DNA of 64,000 nucleotides from JAGDMJ01 sp963809695 (GTDB taxonomy: Bacteria > Bacteroidota > Ignavibacteria > UBA10030 > UBA6906), in the NCBI GenBank assembly GCA_963809695.1, contig CAWEKI010000007.1, forward strand, positions 434,001 through 498,000. Direction: 5' to 3'. A program made the translations under genes and the position numbers. Below the pieces are notes generated by a model. That model worked only from the letters and a program-made list of their open reading frames with translations, was not told the origin of the DNA and ran no database searches. How positions within the stretch are numbered: position 1 is the stretch's first letter; each line of letters starts with the position of its first letter. Of the stretch, positions 1 through 9,900 are shown one piece after another.

Positions 1-270
1 AAAGACAAATGCCGGCGCGCTTTGATGGGTGATCCACCGGGTCAGAAAGAGATATGGGGTTGTTTGGGAGAGGTCAAGTGGATCGAAACGGACATTGGTG
101 AAGAAATCGCGTACATGGTCGAGAGCCATGACCACCATGGCAAGGCCGCGGAGAAGGTCGATCGAGTCAAGCCGGCCCGGGCGCACCGGAGCGACAGGGA
201 TTGATGCTCGTGGAACGGTTCTGCTATGTGACGGAATTGTGGAGACGGGAGCGGATGTACTTCTGGGCAT
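1..270 (-). CDS. Partial N-terminus of a DUF1624 / HGSNAT-like membrane acyltransferase
   Basis: This gene reads leftward off the window edge, so only its first 90 codons are present. The ATG is at 270 and GAGG lies a few bases upstream. After a polar stretch of about 38 residues comes RLDSIDLLRGLAMVVMALDH, then VRDFF and DLSQTTPYLFLTRW. This is the typical opening of the DUF1624 family (catalytic domain of heparan-alpha-glucosaminide N-acetyltransferase type), multi-pass inner-membrane proteins thought to move acyl groups across the membrane. The family call comes from the first membrane helix and the LDxxRGLAM pattern. The active-site histidine region and the remaining helices lie outside the window. 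The substrate in this organism is unknown. Confidence 0.8.
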   Translation of the reverse strand, partial: MPRSTSAPVSTIPSHSRTVPRASIPVAPVRPGRLDSIDLLRGLAMVVMALDHVRDFFTNVRFDPLDLSQTTPYLFLTRWITHQSAPAFVF

Positions 271-728
271 AGGAGCCTCACAATGGCAGAATGGGAAAGA
301 ACAGCTATACGCTAGAACACTCATCGGGCGAGGAAGGATTCCTCACCAGTCTCCTGAGTCCATCAAAGGTTGCTCAGGAGCGGATTGGTACTTCGCCGCT
401 TTACCTCGCCAAACCAACGGCACGGGATGAAAAACAAGTGAATAACCGCACCCACAGGAGGTCACACCATACCGAGGGAGTGCCCGAAACTCGCCCGGAA
501 AACTCTCGGGAGGAGAGTGCCAGAGGAGGATATTTCTGCGTGGACTCCTGTATGCGCCATGGGTACGGATCCCCGTAGACATTCAGCGTGCGAAGCCAAT
601 CAGTCGTGCCAGGCCGGCCAGGAAAAGCAGGAGCAAATGTGTCTTTGGGCACGAGGACCTCATCATTGTACAACGGGAAAACACTGGCGGGATTTTTCAT
701 AATACGGAGCGGAAGGGAGAAACACAAA
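271..728. other. Intergenic region without a recognisable gene
   Basis: This stretch separates the leftward acyltransferase gene from the rightward kinase gene. Short open frames exist on both strands (longest about 115 codons, minus strand, 401-748), but none shows a domain, a signal peptide or a convincing ribosome-binding site. I treat it as non-coding. It must contain the leftward promoter of the acyltransferase gene, which I could not locate. No clear terminator or repeat was seen. Confidence 0.5.
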
Positions 729-757
729 TTGATTTTCGCTCCCCTCAATCATATATT
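729..757 (+). promoter_or_regulatory. Sigma-70-type promoter for the kinase gene at 817
   Basis: TTGATT (729-734) and TATATT (752-757) are separated by exactly 17 bp. This predicts a start near 764 and a 5' leader of about 53 nt before the ATG at 817. The same arrangement recurs upstream of several other operons in this window. Confidence 0.6.
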
Positions 758-816
758 ATCGTTGCAGGAAGGGGTTCTTTGACACTGTTTTCCATTCACC
801 GGCTCAGCAACTCGTT

Positions 817-2754
817 ATGCAGCACCTTATGATCGGCGAGACTGTCTCTCACTACAGGATTCTGGAAAAACTCGGTGGCGGCGGCATGGGCATCGTCTAC
901 AAGGCCCTGGACACCCGCCTGCACCGCGAGGTTGCCCTGAAATTTCTCCCACAGGAGTTGAGCAGCAACCCGGAAGCCAAGCGCCGCCTCATCCAGGAAG
1001 CAACCGCGCTTTCTTCCCTCCAGCATAAAAATATCTGCGTCATTCACGACATCGATGCGACTGAGGACGGCCAACTCTTCATCACGATGGAATTCCTGGA
1101 AGGGGACACCCTGCGAAAGATCATCGAGTCAGGTCCCCTTCCCCTGGATCGCGCCCTGCACGTCGCTCTGGAAGTGGCGCAAGGCCTCGGCAGGGCACAC
1201 GAACGAGGCATGGTGCACCGGGATATCAAGCCTGCCAATATCATCCCGTCAAAGGATCACTCGGTAAAAATCCTCGATTTCGGGCTCGCAAGCATCGTTG
1301 GACCTGAAGTACACCCGGGCGAAGCCGATGTGTCCGGAACGATCGCCTACATGTCGCCAGAGCAGGCGAGGGGAGAACAGGTAGACCAACGCACGGACGT
1401 TTGGTCTCTGGGAGTGGTGATGTATGAAATGGTCGCGGGGCGACATCCGTTCGGCGGGCAGTACGATCACGCGACGCTTTACGCTATCCTGAACGAAACT
1501 CCCCATCCCGTCTCCACTCTGCGACCGGACATTCCCCGGGCGTTCGAAAAGGTCATTGATCGCTGCCTCGAAAAATCAACGGCGGCGCGTTATCAGAACA
1601 TGGAGACGCTGGTTGAGGACTTGCAGAGAATTGCACAGGAAGTCAAACGGCCACGGGAGGCGGCAGAAAAGTCCATCGCGGTACTTCCTTTCTCGGATCT
1701 CAGCCTGGAAAAAGACAACGCGTATTTTACCGATGGCCTGACCGAAGAGATCGTTGCAAAGCTCTCAAAGCTGCGCAATCTCAAAATCCTCCCCCTTCCT
1801 TCTGTGATCTCGTACGATCGAAGCGGCAAGCCGATGCGCCAGATCGCCGCGGACCTGGGGGTTCAGTATCTTCTCCAGGGAAGTGTACGGAAGCATGGGG
1901 CAGACCTTCGGGTTACCACTCAGCTTGTTAAGGCCGACCAGGAAACGGTCCTCTGGGCAGAGACGCAGGATGGGACCATGGAGAAGGTATTTGACATTCA
2001 GGAGCACGTTGCGAATCGGGTCGTAAATGCGCTGAAGCTCCGGTTGACGCCCACGGAAAGGAAATCTTTGCGTCGAAGGGCAACCGAGGACACGGAGGCC
2101 TTTCAACTTTACCTCCGGGGCAGGTTCCTCTGGAACAAGCGGAGCAAGCAGGGCCTGTGGACGGCGGTTCGATACTTTGAGCAGGCAATTGAGAAGGACC
2201 CCCACTATGCCCGCGCATGGGCGGGGATGGCGGATTCGTATAACCTCCTTGTTGAACACACACCCCGCGAACGGAGGGAACTGTACGCCAAGGCAATTGC
2301 AGCTGCACGAAAAGCTCTGGAGTATGACGACCGGCTTGCCGAAGCGCATACCTCACTCGGCATGCTGCTCATGGTGACGGAATGGGACTGGCCCGGGTCG
2401 GAGGGTGAGTACAAGTCGGCGATCGGTTTGAATCCCAATTATGCGACGGCACACCATTGGTACGCTGAATGGCTATGTTGCCAATCCCGGTTCGGTGAAG
2501 CGGTGGCCGAAATGTCCCTGGCAGAACAACTGGATCCCCTATCGCCGGTGATTCTCAAAGACAAAGGGGTGATCCTGTATTACGGTCGGGACTACAACGC
2601 CGCAATCACCTATGCGCAAAAAGCCCTCGAGTTGGACCGCGACTTTGTCAGTGCGCACCGGATTCTATCGATGGCGTACCAGGAAAAGGGCATGTACGAG
2701 GAATCCATCCAGGAGCATCTGCGCTGGAGCGAGGGAATGGATAAGAAGCGATGA
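817..2754 (+). CDS. Serine/threonine protein kinase with TolB-like and TPR domains
   Basis: A soluble Hanks-type kinase. Residues about 13-285 form the kinase domain: glycine loop GGGGMGIVY near 20-28, Lys42 in the VALKF motif, HRDIKPAN with catalytic Asp136, and DFG at 154-156. Residues about 288-410 form a TolB-N/adenylate-cyclase-associated type domain (IAVLPFSDLS, LLQGSVRK), followed by TPR helices to the end. No transmembrane helix is evident, so it probably acts in the cytoplasm with the TPRs recruiting partners. ATG at 829 (MIGETVSHY) is an equally possible start; neither has a clear SD. The frame closes at 2754, but homologous TPR sequence continues in other frames to 3047, so this copy looks truncated by frameshift. 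It stands alone, transcribed from the promoter at 729. Confidence 0.85.
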   Translation: MQHLMIGETVSHYRILEKLGGGGMGIVYKALDTRLHREVALKFLPQELSSNPEAKRRLIQEATALSSLQHKNICVIHDIDATEDGQLFITMEFLEGDTLRKIIESGPLPLDRALHVALEVAQGLGRAHERGMVHRDIKPANIIPSKDHSVKILDFGLASIVGPEVHPGEADVSGTIAYMSPEQARGEQVDQRTDVWSLGVVMYEMVAGRHPFGGQYDHATLYAILNETPHPVSTLRPDIPRAFEKVIDRCLEKSTAARYQNMETLVEDLQRIAQEVKRPREAAEKSIAVLPFSDLSLEKDNAYFTDGLTEEIVAKLSKLRNLKILPLPSVISYDRSGKPMRQIAADLGVQYLLQGSVRKHGADLRVTTQLVKADQETVLWAETQDGTMEKVFDIQEHVANRVVNALKLRLTPTERKSLRRRATEDTEAFQLYLRGRFLWNKRSKQGLWTAVRYFEQAIEKDPHYARAWAGMADSYNLLVEHTPRERRELYAKAIAAARKALEYDDRLAEAHTSLGMLLMVTEWDWPGSEGEYKSAIGLNPNYATAHHWYAEWLCCQSRFGEAVAEMSLAEQLDPLSPVILKDKGVILYYGRDYNAAITYAQKALELDRDFVSAHRILSMAYQEKGMYEESIQEHLRWSEGMDKKR

Positions 2755-3047
2755 AGTCCTGGCAGCCCTTGCGCAGTGCTATGCCGCCGCCGGAAGGAAG
2801 CAAGCGGCCGAAGACATTCTTCAAGAGGTCGCGTCGCAAGTTCCACCCGTCGGGAAACCAGTGCCGCAGCATTGGTCTCGCATACGCGGCGTTAGGCAAC
2901 CTGGACGCAGCCTTCCTCTGGCTCGAAAGGGCGTATGAACGGAAAGCCGAATCGCTCAGCTTGCTTAAGGTCGATCCCAAACTGGACCCACTGCGCACCG
3001 ATCCGCGGTTTGCTTCTCTCCTTACAAGGACAGGACTGAAACCTTAG
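2755..3047 (+). pseudogene. Out-of-frame TPR tail of the kinase gene at 817
   Basis: Downstream of the TGA at 2752-2754 the kinase's C-terminal TPR sequence continues. From about 2735 to 2850 it is in the next frame (DEVLAALAQCYAAAGRKQAA). From about 2865 to 3047 it is in the third frame (SIGLAYAALGNLDAAFLWLE, then LKVDPKLDPLRTDPRFASLL), which is the standard ending of this kinase family. Two net +1 shifts, near 2740 and 2855, would restore one gene of about 740 codons. They may be true decay or two indel errors in the assembly; a GGGAAA run lies near the second. Confidence 0.7.
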
Positions 3048-3052
3048 CCTCT

Positions 3053-3137
3053 TGTAGGGACACGCCATGTCGAAGACCCCGCCGCTTTTGCCGAAGGCAT
3101 CCCTCCTTCGGGATTGGCTGGGGGGCGTGTCCCTACA
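3053..3137. repeat. 85-bp palindromic element between convergent genes
   Basis: TGTAGGGACACGCC (3053-3066) is repeated as a perfect inverted copy at 3124-3137, and an inner CCGAAGG/CCTTCGG pair can extend the hairpin. It sits between the end of the kinase tail (3047) and the stop of the leftward protease gene (3153), where it could terminate both. Sequence and size are those of a REP/MITE-like dispersed palindrome rather than a simple intrinsic terminator, as no U-run follows. Confidence 0.65.
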
Positions 3138-3152
3138 GAATCCTGGGATCCT

Positions 3153-5831
3153 CTATTTGACGAGCAACATGCGGCGAGACGCGACGTACGACCCTGCTAC
3201 CAGCCGATAGATATACGCGCCGGTGGCCAAGGCACTGCCATCAAATCTGACCTGGTAACTCCCCGGGGTTTTCTTTTCATCCACCAGCGTTGCCACTTGC
3301 CTCCCCAAGATGTCGTATACCACAAGCGTAACATCACTAACCCCTAGCCCCTGACCCCTATTCCCTTCCACCGTGTATTGAATAATGGTTAACGGATTGA
3401 ACGGGTTCGGATAATTCTGCTCCAGAACGAACCCTTGTGCCCCTGAGGAGTGAGAAACACGTTCGTCTACTCCGGTTGCCAGGTCTTTGAGTCGACCAAT
3501 CCGCAGGTCGTCCACTGACGCACCCCTCAGTATGCGGAATGACATCCCCGGTCCATCGGGGGCCACGTCCCGGCAAATAACCAGCGGTTGATCTCGATCG
3601 TTTGAGTCCGTCGCATCCCATACCGCGCACGCACTGATTTCGGCATCTGTTGCACGTGCCAGAAGACAGGGATGCTTGAAGCCGACATATTGAGGAGGAA
3701 CAATCGAAGACGCGTTCTGTGACTTGCCCCAGGTTCCAGTCCTGAACTCATAGGCAGCGTATCGAATCTGAGAGTCGCGAGAAATGCTGTCGGCGCAAAA
3801 GACCAGATTTCCCTGAGCGGTCCCACCCGGGCTCTTCGTGATGATAAACGATGGCCCGTCCCAGACCCTAGAAAAGGTAAAAACTGGCACAGGAGCGCTC
3901 CAGGATCTCCCGCCGTTAGCTGAAACGGAAGAGAAGATCGAGGAGGAAGTCCCATATACAAGTATTACCTTTCCATCTCCATCCCCGGCGACGCAGGGGT
4001 GAGGTCCGGAGTCTGTGCAGCCATAGGCAGAACCCAGACTGCTGAGCTCGGACCAGTTGATTCCCGCATCCGTGCTGCGCCTCGAGTGGATAACAAAGTT
4101 GTTACCCCCTGCGGCCCGAACCTGCCAGGCAACGAGAATGCCTGAGCCCATTGTGGTGATCGATGGAGCACTGTTTCCCCCGTTTCCGTTGGAAAGCTGA
4201 CATGTACTCTGCCACTCACCGGCGTCTCCCGGCATTCGTCGACGGTAGAACACTTCTCCCCCGACCTCCAGCACCTGGTGCACTACTCCAAGCGAATCGC
4301 GATAGACCGTTCTGCCACACGCATAAGCACCCAGGCTGTCGGGTTCCGGTGCGCACACCAACGCGGGATTGGGTGGATCTGCAGTGGAGAATCTCGCGCG
4401 AAAACTGCCGCTGCTCCTGTCTTCAGAGAGGATTTCCATGCCGCAGGTGGATCCTCCCTTGGTGTTGGGCACAAAGAGCGTGTAGTGGTGCGTCTCAGAG
4501 CCAGAAGAGTCGCTTTCCTTGGTGTAAGGATTCCTGGGATCCGACCATGGGGATAAGACCCTGGTCTTGCTGACGCCCGGGAAAGGAACCCCGTCGTCAG
4601 TCTCAGACGGTGCATTCTCCGGGTAGGTTCTGCCGTATTGTCCGCTTGCATAAAGCAGTCCCTCCGTGGAATAGCCCGGATCGCGGATGTCACCCGTTGC
4701 ATTCACACGCCAGACGAAGATCCCCTGGGTGATCGTGCCATGAGGCCAGGCGGGAGGAAAGAAGGCGGCGTTGTTGTAGTCCGGCACGACCGTTGTGCCA
4801 ATGGTCATCGTCTGGTCGAACCGGCGGCTTTCGATAAGGAAGTAATCTCCATAATGATTTGCCATCCGGTAGATCGTGGGCGCGTTCAACGAATAGGAGA
4901 TATCAATGTCCTGGCCGGCGACACTATCCACCGGAATGACATGCACCCAACCCGCTTTCACCCGGGCAATCGGGTTCAGCGGTGCCGGCGCATTTCCGGC
5001 CACAGAACCATTCCTGGTTCCGGAATGCATCAGGTCTGCTCTGCTCCCGCTGCTGTGGCCAATGCCGATGGTATGCGCAAATTCGTGGCAGTGGATGCCT
5101 ATGCGGGAAAAACGTGTACGCGGTTCTTCCTGATTGTACGCCAGCTCTTGAAGTTCGCTCATTATATACGAGTTCCCCAACGCTACGGGGTTCAGTCCGC
5201 CGGCATTATAATAGAGGTTGCCCGCATAGATAATGGCAAGCTTAGTGTCTTCGGCGGTGGTTGTATCCAGCCCAAGGGCCGAAGCGGCGAGTTTCGAGTC
5301 CGTGAATATCACATCTCCACTATCCTTGTCATAATACTGCTTCGTGAAAGGCAACCTGACCCAAATCGGAAGCCCAGTGGTACTATCGGCCCGGTTGATC
5401 AGAAAGGCGTTGATCTTCATTGCTCCGCCTGACATTGCCCGGTAGTAGTCGTTCATACTCCCATAGACCAGGTCTCCATCCGGCGAATGCATCAAGGGGG
5501 AGACATAGATCCCCTCGGAGCCGAGAAGATCTTCGAAATCCTTGCCCGTGTAACGGGGGAAGCGTCGACTGTTGTCCTGCCGGCATTGAACATCCTGGAA
5601 TTCCACCAGGAGAATCTTCAGGTGGATTGTACCCGAAACTTGTCGTGACAATCCAGCCGACACGGTTGTCATGCATCGTGCTGCAACGCTCATCCCTGGT
5701 TTTTCAGAATAAGCATGACGTTGGGCAAAGAACGCCACAAGAACCGTGCATAAAAGCTTGATGGATGATCGAACACACCGCGCAACCCGCTTTACGCATT
5801 TCCCTCGCGCACCGGGAATTCGTCTCGCCAC
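3153..5831 (-). CDS. Secreted M6-family metalloprotease with T9SS C-terminal sorting domain
   Basis: An 892-residue secreted zinc protease. Residues about 22-42 are a signal-peptide-like hydrophobic segment. The HExxHxxGxxH zinc site is HEFAHTIGIGH (His249, Glu250, His253, His259), in the setting expected of the immune-inhibitor-A/M6 family. The middle carries sialidase-type Asp boxes (STDAGINW, SANGGRSW), suggesting a beta-propeller adhesion or glycan-binding module. The last 85 residues are a type IX sorting domain (EQNYPNPFNP, VYDILGRQVATLVDE, GAYIYRLVAGS). The start is GTG, supported by GAGGG six bases upstream. It is preceded by its own promoter (5883-5911) and lies downstream of a two-component pair that might control it (inference). 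Confidence 0.85.
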   Translation of the reverse strand: MARRIPGARGKCVKRVARCVRSSIKLLCTVLVAFFAQRHAYSEKPGMSVAARCMTTVSAGLSRQVSGTIHLKILLVEFQDVQCRQDNSRRFPRYTGKDFEDLLGSEGIYVSPLMHSPDGDLVYGSMNDYYRAMSGGAMKINAFLINRADSTTGLPIWVRLPFTKQYYDKDSGDVIFTDSKLAASALGLDTTTAEDTKLAIIYAGNLYYNAGGLNPVALGNSYIMSELQELAYNQEEPRTRFSRIGIHCHEFAHTIGIGHSSGSRADLMHSGTRNGSVAGNAPAPLNPIARVKAGWVHVIPVDSVAGQDIDISYSLNAPTIYRMANHYGDYFLIESRRFDQTMTIGTTVVPDYNNAAFFPPAWPHGTITQGIFVWRVNATGDIRDPGYSTEGLLYASGQYGRTYPENAPSETDDGVPFPGVSKTRVLSPWSDPRNPYTKESDSSGSETHHYTLFVPNTKGGSTCGMEILSEDRSSGSFRARFSTADPPNPALVCAPEPDSLGAYACGRTVYRDSLGVVHQVLEVGGEVFYRRRMPGDAGEWQSTCQLSNGNGGNSAPSITTMGSGILVAWQVRAAGGNNFVIHSRRSTDAGINWSELSSLGSAYGCTDSGPHPCVAGDGDGKVILVYGTSSSIFSSVSANGGRSWSAPVPVFTFSRVWDGPSFIITKSPGGTAQGNLVFCADSISRDSQIRYAAYEFRTGTWGKSQNASSIVPPQYVGFKHPCLLARATDAEISACAVWDATDSNDRDQPLVICRDVAPDGPGMSFRILRGASVDDLRIGRLKDLATGVDERVSHSSGAQGFVLEQNYPNPFNPLTIIQYTVEGNRGQGLGVSDVTLVVYDILGRQVATLVDEKKTPGSYQVRFDGSALATGAYIYRLVAGSYVASRRMLLVK

Positions 5832-5882
5832 CGTTTACCCTCGCAGAAGTTGCCGTTGATGATCGATGAATCATGCTGCGGC

Positions 5883-5911
5883 AATCTACGTGTGACAGAG
5901 GGGGCGGACAA
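5883..5911 (-). promoter_or_regulatory. Sigma-70-type promoter for the M6 protease gene
   Basis: On the minus strand TTGTCC (5911-5906) and TAGATT (5888-5883) are spaced by 17 bp. The predicted start near 5876 leaves about 45 nt of leader before the GTG at 5831. Confidence 0.5.
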
Positions 5912-5999
5912 TCACCGATTTTGAGTATTATCCCGGGAAAAGCTACCACCAGGGGTGGTTGTATACACAATTTTAGGTAAGCGGAAGGGAAAGGCGGGT

Positions 6000-6626
6000 T
6001 TATTTCTGCAAGAACTTCAATACAGCTTCGGTGCGGGAACGGACGTGGAGTTTTTTGTAGATGTTTCTGAGATGCGTGCGGACGGTTTTGACACTCAGAA
6101 AGAATTTTTCAGCGATCTCTTTGTCATGATACCCTTTTGCTAAAAAGGAGAGAATCTCCATTTCGCGGTCGGTAAGGTTTTCGGTTTCCTTCGAAGATTT
6201 CCCCATCTCACGAAAGGCCTGAACAACCTTGCGGGCGATCTGATCCGACATCGGCGATCCGCCCTCATGGAGCTCACGAATTGCTTCCAGCAATTCGGCG
6301 GGAGGTGTCCGTTTCAGGATGTATCCGCTAGCTCCTGCGAGGATGGACTTGAAGACCTTTTCGTCGTCTTCATAGACCGTCAACATCATGAACTGCATCT
6401 CCGGGTTCTGCTCTTTGAGTTTCTCGACGCATTCTATCCCTGACATCCTCGGCAACTGAATATCCATGAGGACGACATCGGGACGATATGCCGGCAGGCG
6501 GCGCAATGCCTCTTCAGCGCTCTCGCATGTCTCGGAACACTTGAAGCCCTCAGACCCGTCGATCAGGGTGGCTAGTCCTTCTCTGATCTTGTCGTTGTCT
6601 TCGACGATGGCAACTTTGATGTCCAT
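6000..6626 (-). CDS. NarL/LuxR-family response regulator
   Basis: A 208-residue transcription factor. The receiver domain occupies residues 1-120, with acidic pocket VEDND, phospho-acceptor Asp55 (VVLMDIQLP), Thr in LTVYED and Lys in YILKRT. The LuxR-type helix-turn-helix covers about 143-205 (LTDREMEILSFLAKGYHDKEIA). It follows, on the same strand, a histidine kinase of the HisKA_3 type, the class that partners with NarL-type regulators, so the two are very probably a cognate pair. The 307-bp gap between them may hold a separate promoter. The target genes are unknown; the protease gene immediately downstream is a candidate. Confidence 0.92.
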   Translation of the reverse strand: MDIKVAIVEDNDKIREGLATLIDGSEGFKCSETCESAEEALRRLPAYRPDVVLMDIQLPRMSGIECVEKLKEQNPEMQFMMLTVYEDDEKVFKSILAGASGYILKRTPPAELLEAIRELHEGGSPMSDQIARKVVQAFREMGKSSKETENLTDREMEILSFLAKGYHDKEIAEKFFLSVKTVRTHLRNIYKKLHVRSRTEAVLKFLQK

Positions 6627-6933
6627 GGTGGTAGTCTACCTCGGCTAGGGTTAGGAGTCAATACCGAGAACTAGGTAAAGTACAATTGTGAGCGAACAGG
6701 CCGGGGTCTGACCCTGGTCTGTCCCTGACCTGTCCCTGGTCTGACCCCCCTCCCACCGCAGGAGCTAGCAGGGGCACCGCACGTAACAAAACCGGGGGGT
6801 GTATTCTCGCGAGGTGTCATGGGGAACGCCTCAGATCGGTTGGGACCTATCCTACACTGTAAGGCCCCCGAAGGTAAGCACAATGATCAAATGGTACCGC
6901 AAAGATACAGCAAAGGCAGGCAAACGTCAACTC
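6627..6933. other. Intergenic region with a CTGACC/CTGTCC microrepeat
   Basis: No gene is recognisable here. Positions 6705-6746 are a low-complexity run of CCTGGTCTG/CCCTGACC units, bounded by two copies of GGTCTGACC (6705-6713 and 6738-6746). Another degenerate unit, GGCTAGGGTTAGGAG, lies just upstream of the regulator start, near 6642-6656. The rest (6750-6933) shows nothing I can name. Confidence 0.5.
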
Positions 6934-9900
6934 TCAAGACAAAGACGAAAACGGAACTGCAACGACAATTCGGGTCCCGGCGCCCGGCGCTGACTGAATC
7001 CGGAATTCGCCGCCGATGTCCTTCATTCGGTTCTGCATGTTCGCCAGGCCGTTCCCCGCACCCGGTTGCGTGTCGACGACAAAACCCCCTCCATCATCCT
7101 GAATGCTGATCTCCATCCCCTTTTCCGCGAGCACAATTTCTACCTTCACTGAAGCTGCCCCCGCGTGTTTTACAGTGTTATGCAGCGCTTCCTTGACCAC
7201 CAAGAAGAGATTCTGTCTGACCTCTGCATGAAGCGGACTTGCGGGTACTGAATCCGGCGCGGTGAAATCGCACGACACTCCAGCAAGATTCAGATACTTC
7301 ACGGCATATCGGCGGACATGGCCGACGAGGTTATCAAGGGTGTCATTCTTCGGGTTCATCGCCCAGACAATTTCACTCACGCTGTCGATGAGCTCGGCCG
7401 TCCGCTCCGATATTTCCCCGACATGCAGCCCTGCTTCGCTGGGCTTTCTCTTTGCCAGCTCACTCAAGATGGCGATCTCCGAAAGGCTGGAGCCGACCTC
7501 ATCGTGCATGTCCTGCGATATCCGCGCCCGCTCCCGTTCGAGCGCCCGCTCCCGCTCCAGTTCTGCGATTCTCTGTCTCAGCGTCCTTCTCTCATAGTAG
7601 CGCACCGTCCCCCCTAGCGAGCCGGCTGCCGATACCCAGAGCAAAATCGAGAACCATGTTGTTTTCCACCAGGGAGGCACGATGACGATGGCCAGGGATC
7701 TCCCCTCTTCGTTCCACACACCGTCATTGTTGGAGCCTTTTACCCTGAACGTGTAGTTTCCTGGTTCGATGTTCATGTAGCGTGCATATTGCCTGTCCCC
7801 ACAGTAAGTCCAACTCGTATCATAGCCCGCAAGCATGTAGGCGTACTGATTGTTCTCGGAATGGATGAAATTCAAGGCGGAAAACTCGATTGAAAACACG
7901 TTATCCTTGAAGGAAAGCTGAACGGATTTAATCTCTCCTATGAGGGTGTCCAAGGAAACGGCGGCGTCGAATATCTTAAAGCCGGTTATCACCATTGGAG
8001 GAGAGTACAGATTTTCCCGGATGTTGTCCGGGTCAAAGAGCACAAACCCGCCGTTGCCTCCGAAATACATCTCATGACGGTCAGAGTAGAGACAGCACCC
8101 CGCGCCGAAACGAATGCTTGGCAGGACATCCTTCATGGGATAGCAGTTGAACCGTCCACTCTGGAGATCGAATCTCGAAATCGCCTTGAGGGTGCTCACC
8201 CAGAGACGGTCTTGATCATCCTCAAGAATGCCCTGGACGGAATTGTCCGGAAGACCATTATCGACCGTGTAGTGGTCAAATGTTCCGGATGCGCTATCCA
8301 TTCTATTCAAACCCTGATCAGTGCCCACCCAGAGCGTACCACGCCTGTCACGAAATATGGTGGTGACAATGTTGCTGGAGAGGGTTCGAAGATCTTTGGC
8401 ATTATGCCCGAACCTGGTGAACGCATCATGATGCGCATCGTACCGCCATAATCCGTCATATGTGCCGATCCAGAGTCCCCATCCGTCCCTTGATGCATCG
8501 ATGGAATCTTCGATGAACATCCGCGCGGCAACAAATGGTTGGACCTGCCCCATGCCGATTTTTTTGAACTTTTCCGTTATTGGATCGAACTGGCAGACGC
8601 CCGCCTCGCTTGTGAGCATCCAGACAATCCCCCTCCGATCTTCAAAGAAGGAAGAGGCTGAGCCACCAAGACCGGCAGCTTGAGTGCTAAAGTAGGTGCG
8701 CCGATACGGAGACTCCACGATCTTATTGAAACCATCAGACTCAATTCCCGTCCAGAAAACGGGGGAGAACCGGGACCGAAGGACACCGGTGATGGAATAC
8801 GGCCAATCCCACGTAATCCAGTGCGTGAATAACCCTTTCTTCCAATCAAACCGATCAATCCCCGTCGCCGTCCCGATTGAAATGGGCCCCGTGCCATCCT
8901 GGTCCATGAACCGAACATCGTTATGTTGGAGGCTTGCCGAAACTGGAAGGATTCCTCTTACCGGATCCGCAAGATCGGTGGGATTGTGCACAAAGGCCGA
9001 AAAACGTTTATCTGCTTTCGTGGCCTTGGACACGCCGTCCCCCTTTGTCCCAATCCAGATGGTTCCCGCTCTGTCCCTGTACAGGGCGCAAACACTGTTG
9101 GTAAGGTCAGTTCCACCCCAGAGGGGCGCCGCTTCGAAACTATCCGCCTGTGCATTGTATGTGAGGTACCCTCTCCCCCAACTGCCGATCCAGAGGACAC
9201 CCGAATCGTCCTCCAGGATGGAAGAGATGCTCCGCGCGCTGGAACTCTCAGGTTCCGCCCGAAAGATCTCGTACGGTTTGAACACGCCGGTCTCCCGGTT
9301 GAACGCCACCGGGCCGCGATGGGTGCAAAGCCAGAGGAGGCCGGAACGATCTTCGTAGATCTTCTGTATCCAATGGAATCCCCAGAAGTCGGCGTCCATC
9401 CCCTTCTTGAATCCTTCGTCAACCCAGTACTGAGTGTAGGTCCGGCTCGAGCGATCGAATCGCTCAAGTGCTCCGGCGGTGCCAAGCCAGAGGTCACCCC
9501 GGGTGTCTTCGAAAATGGCACCCACGTTTTCGCGGATGTGCCCGGGCAACGATGTGTCGCTGTGAGGGTAGAACGTAAATTTCCCGGTCTGGCGATCGAA
9601 GCTCTTGGCTCCTTTCCCCCCTACCCAGAGGGTTCCGGATCTGTCTTCAAAGACATCGTAGATCACATTGCTCCAATCGCCGGCGGGAGCGTCCGGTTCG
9701 GGCAGATAGTGCGAGAATGTTCCAGTTGCGCGGTCAAACTTCTCGAGGCCATTCCAGGTGCCGACCCAGAGTGTCCCTTGTTTATCCTCCCAGAGTGACT
9801 GGACCTTGGCATCAACGATGCTTGACGGGTTGGCGGATTCGTGTTTATACACCGTGAAGCTGGCCCCGTCATATTTGTTCAGTCCCTTTTCCGTCCCGAA

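Noticed and set aside
401..748. A 115-codon minus-strand frame upstream of the kinase gene
   Set aside because: No SD, signal peptide or recognisable domain, and it covers the promoter at 729; the coincidence of a short open frame is more likely.
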